In this document: positions 8,957-10,257 of the stretch, one piece after another | Layout of the letters: each line of letters begins with the position of its first letter | How positions within the stretch are numbered: position 1 is the first letter of the stretch | Source: Pseudomonadota bacterium | GTDB lineage: Bacteria > Myxococcota_A > Polyangia > Polyangiales > Polyangiaceae | Reading direction: 5' to 3' | NCBI GenBank assembly: GCA_023411445.1 | Contig: JAEYOT010000034.1 | Span: 1 to 10,257 of the forward strand | Length of the DNA stretch: 10,257 nt | The notes under the pieces: generated by a model | Database searches by the model: none | Seen by the model: the letters and a program-made list of their open reading frames with translations, nothing else | Told to the model about the DNA's origin: nothing | Position numbers and translations under genes: made by a program

Positions 8957-9526
8957 GTGAACCCGCCCAAGCCTCGCGCCTTCGAGACCACGGCCCAGCT
9001 CGACGCCTGGCTGAAGCAGCACCACGCGAGCGAGCCAGAGCTGTGGATCCGCATGTTCAAGAAGGGCTCCGGCAAGCCCAGCGTGGATTGGAACGAGTGC
9101 GTCGCCACCGTGATCGCTTGGGGCTGGATCGACGGCGTGCGCCGCGCCTACGACGAGCTCTCCTTCGTTCAGCGCTTCACGCCGAGGCGCAGCCGCTCCA
9201 GCTGGTCCAAGCGCAACTGTGATATCGCCGAGCGCCTGATCGCCGAAGGGCGCATGCAGCCCGCCGGCATGGCTCACGTCCTCGCGGCCAAGGCGGACGG
9301 TCGCTGGGAGCGAGCCTACGCCGGCTCGGCAGACATGGAGCTGCCCAGTGATTTCCTGCAGCGTCTGCAGAAGAACGCCGCCGCCAAGCGCTTCTTCGCC
9401 ACGCTGAGCCGGGCCAACCAGTTCGCGGTGTACCATCGCCTGCACAGCGCCAAGCGCCCGGAGACGCGCGAACGACGCCTGGTCGACATCATCGCGCGCC
9501 TCGAGCGCGGCGAGAAGTGGCACTGA
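8957..9526 (+). CDS. YdeI/OmpD-associated family protein
   Basis: A 189-residue soluble protein. The family pattern is clear: an N-terminal helix with LDAWLKQHH (residues 15-23), LWIRMFKKGSGK (29-40), VIAWGWIDGVRR (52-63), RFTPRRSRSSWSKRN (73-87), GRMQPAGM (98-105) and a C-terminal helical half with a basic tail. Members are annotated as YdeI/OmpD-associated or bacteriocin-protection proteins; the biochemical activity is not established. It starts at GTG (8957) with only a close TAGGA (8951-8955) upstream, which is an imperfect ribosome site. It lies 50 bases after the PstS-like gene, so it may be read from the same transcript. It converges on the cytochrome gene with a 6-base gap. No signal peptide is seen. 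Confidence 0.88.
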   Translation: MNPPKPRAFETTAQLDAWLKQHHASEPELWIRMFKKGSGKPSVDWNECVATVIAWGWIDGVRRAYDELSFVQRFTPRRSRSSWSKRNCDIAERLIAEGRMQPAGMAHVLAAKADGRWERAYAGSADMELPSDFLQRLQKNAAAKRFFATLSRANQFAVYHRLHSAKRPETRERRLVDIIARLERGEKWH

Positions 9527-9532
9527 GCCCGG

Positions 9533-10257
9533 TCAGCGCAGGTAGGAGCCGCAGCGCGCGTCGCCGTCCTTCACGTCCTCAGCGCCGGCCAGCGCCGGAA
9601 AGGCCGAGCGATCGCAGAGCGCGGCGAACAGGTCCAAAATCGCGGTCGACTGCGCCGCGGCGTCCGGCTCCGATACCTGGCGGCCCATCTTGGTGCCCGG
9701 CTGCCCGTGCAGGATCTTGAACCAGATTTCGTAGCCCGCAGCACGCGCCAGAGTGCCGGCGCTCTCCGTGTCGTCGATGGCGATCTTGCGGCCGTCCGCG
9801 CCGTGACAATCCGCGCAGCTCTGGGCGTAGCGCGCCTTGCCTCGCGCTGCGTCGCCGCCCTGGTTGAGCACGAAGCCCTTAGGTGCCGCTTTCTCGAGCC
9901 GAAAGATCGCCTCCGGGCCCGCCAAGGCGCCGCGCCGCGTCTTGTCCAGGAACGCGACCAGATCGTCCAAGTCGCGCGCGTCCAGCACTGCGCCAAACGC
10001 CGGCAACACGTCGCTGCCGTGCTCGAGCCAGGCGCGGAGCTCCGCGGTGGAGCGTTGATCGGTGAGCAGGTTGTGCGACAGCACGTAGGCCTTCTTCTGG
10101 TAGTCCGCGCCGTACACCCCCTCCGCGCCGCGCAGGTCCCAACCGAACAGGTTCTTCAAGCGATAGTCGTGGCCCGTGTTGGGCAGCGGTTTCCCGGAGC
10201 CGTCACGCAGCGTGCCGTTGCCATCAGGGCCCCCCTTGCCATCGAGCTCCGGTGTCT
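9533..10257 (-). CDS. c-type cytochrome, 5' end outside window
   Basis: The open frame runs from the TGA at 9533-9535 to the right edge, giving about 241 visible residues. One haem motif, CADCH, is encoded at 9803-9817 (minus strand), and GQPGTKMG downstream supplies the probable Met sixth ligand. Before it lies a second cytochrome-like domain ending in LPAFGAVLDARDLDDLVAFL, whose own CXXCH is not in the visible part and may lie upstream. The most N-terminal visible part is Gly/Asp/Asn-rich (DGKGGPDGNG). The protein is therefore probably an exported multi-domain, possibly di-haem, electron-transfer protein. The TTG at 10157-10159 is not the start, because coding continues in frame beyond it. 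Partner enzymes are not visible. Confidence 0.85.
   Translation of the reverse strand, partial: TPELDGKGGPDGNGTLRDGSGKPLPNTGHDYRLKNLFGWDLRGAEGVYGADYQKKAYVLSHNLLTDQRSTAELRAWLEHGSDVLPAFGAVLDARDLDDLVAFLDKTRRGALAGPEAIFRLEKAAPKGFVLNQGGDAARGKARYAQSCADCHGADGRKIAIDDTESAGTLARAAGYEIWFKILHGQPGTKMGRQVSEPDAAAQSTAILDLFAALCDRSAFPALAGAEDVKDGDARCGSYLR

Noticed and set aside
10157..10159. TTG as start of the cytochrome gene
   Set aside because: The frame stays open to the right window edge with plausible residues, and there is no signal peptide after this codon; the true start is upstream.

Overview
High-GC DNA from a Gram-negative bacterium, most likely a myxobacterium-like member of the Myxococcota. This is an inference: third codon positions are G/C-rich, and the genes include a Cys-rich lipoprotein, Asp/Gly calcium-type repeats, an outer-membrane barrel and c-type cytochrome domains. 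No strain or species marker is present. No tRNA, rRNA, CRISPR array, IS element or prophage gene was seen.

Left part (1-3390). The last codons of an Asp-rich, probably secreted protein converge on a flavodoxin-fold NADPH-dependent FMN reductase, with a hairpin terminator between them. The reductase is divergent from a two-gene unit: a 544-residue MutS-type ATPase lacking both the MutS mismatch-recognition domain and the MutS2 Smr nuclease, and a membrane-anchored protein of unknown function whose GTG start directly follows the ATPase stop codon. The intergenic region contains a close match to an extracytoplasmic-function (sigma-E type) promoter reading towards the ATPase.

Middle part (3391-6191). 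A broken calcium/proton antiporter gene (chaA type) keeps only its N-terminal and C-terminal ends, joined out of frame. It abuts an unusually AT-rich patch with a perfect 8-5-8 palindrome, a likely redox or metal regulator operator. This controls katG, a complete bifunctional catalase-peroxidase, which ends in a perfect 14-bp hairpin.

Right part (6260-10257). Three envelope genes overlap stop to start: a Cys-rich lipoprotein, an outer-membrane porin-like barrel with a long Ala/Pro linker, and a short PstS-like periplasmic binding protein. They probably form one translationally coupled operon, possibly for binding and uptake of an oxyanion or other small solute. A YdeI/OmpD-associated family gene follows. 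It converges, with only 6 bp between stop codons, on a c-type cytochrome gene that runs off the right edge.

The most unusual items are the MutS-like ATPase/membrane protein pair with its ECF-type promoter, the collapsed antiporter gene, the katG palindrome, and a 10-bp tandem duplication inside the porin signal-peptide codons.
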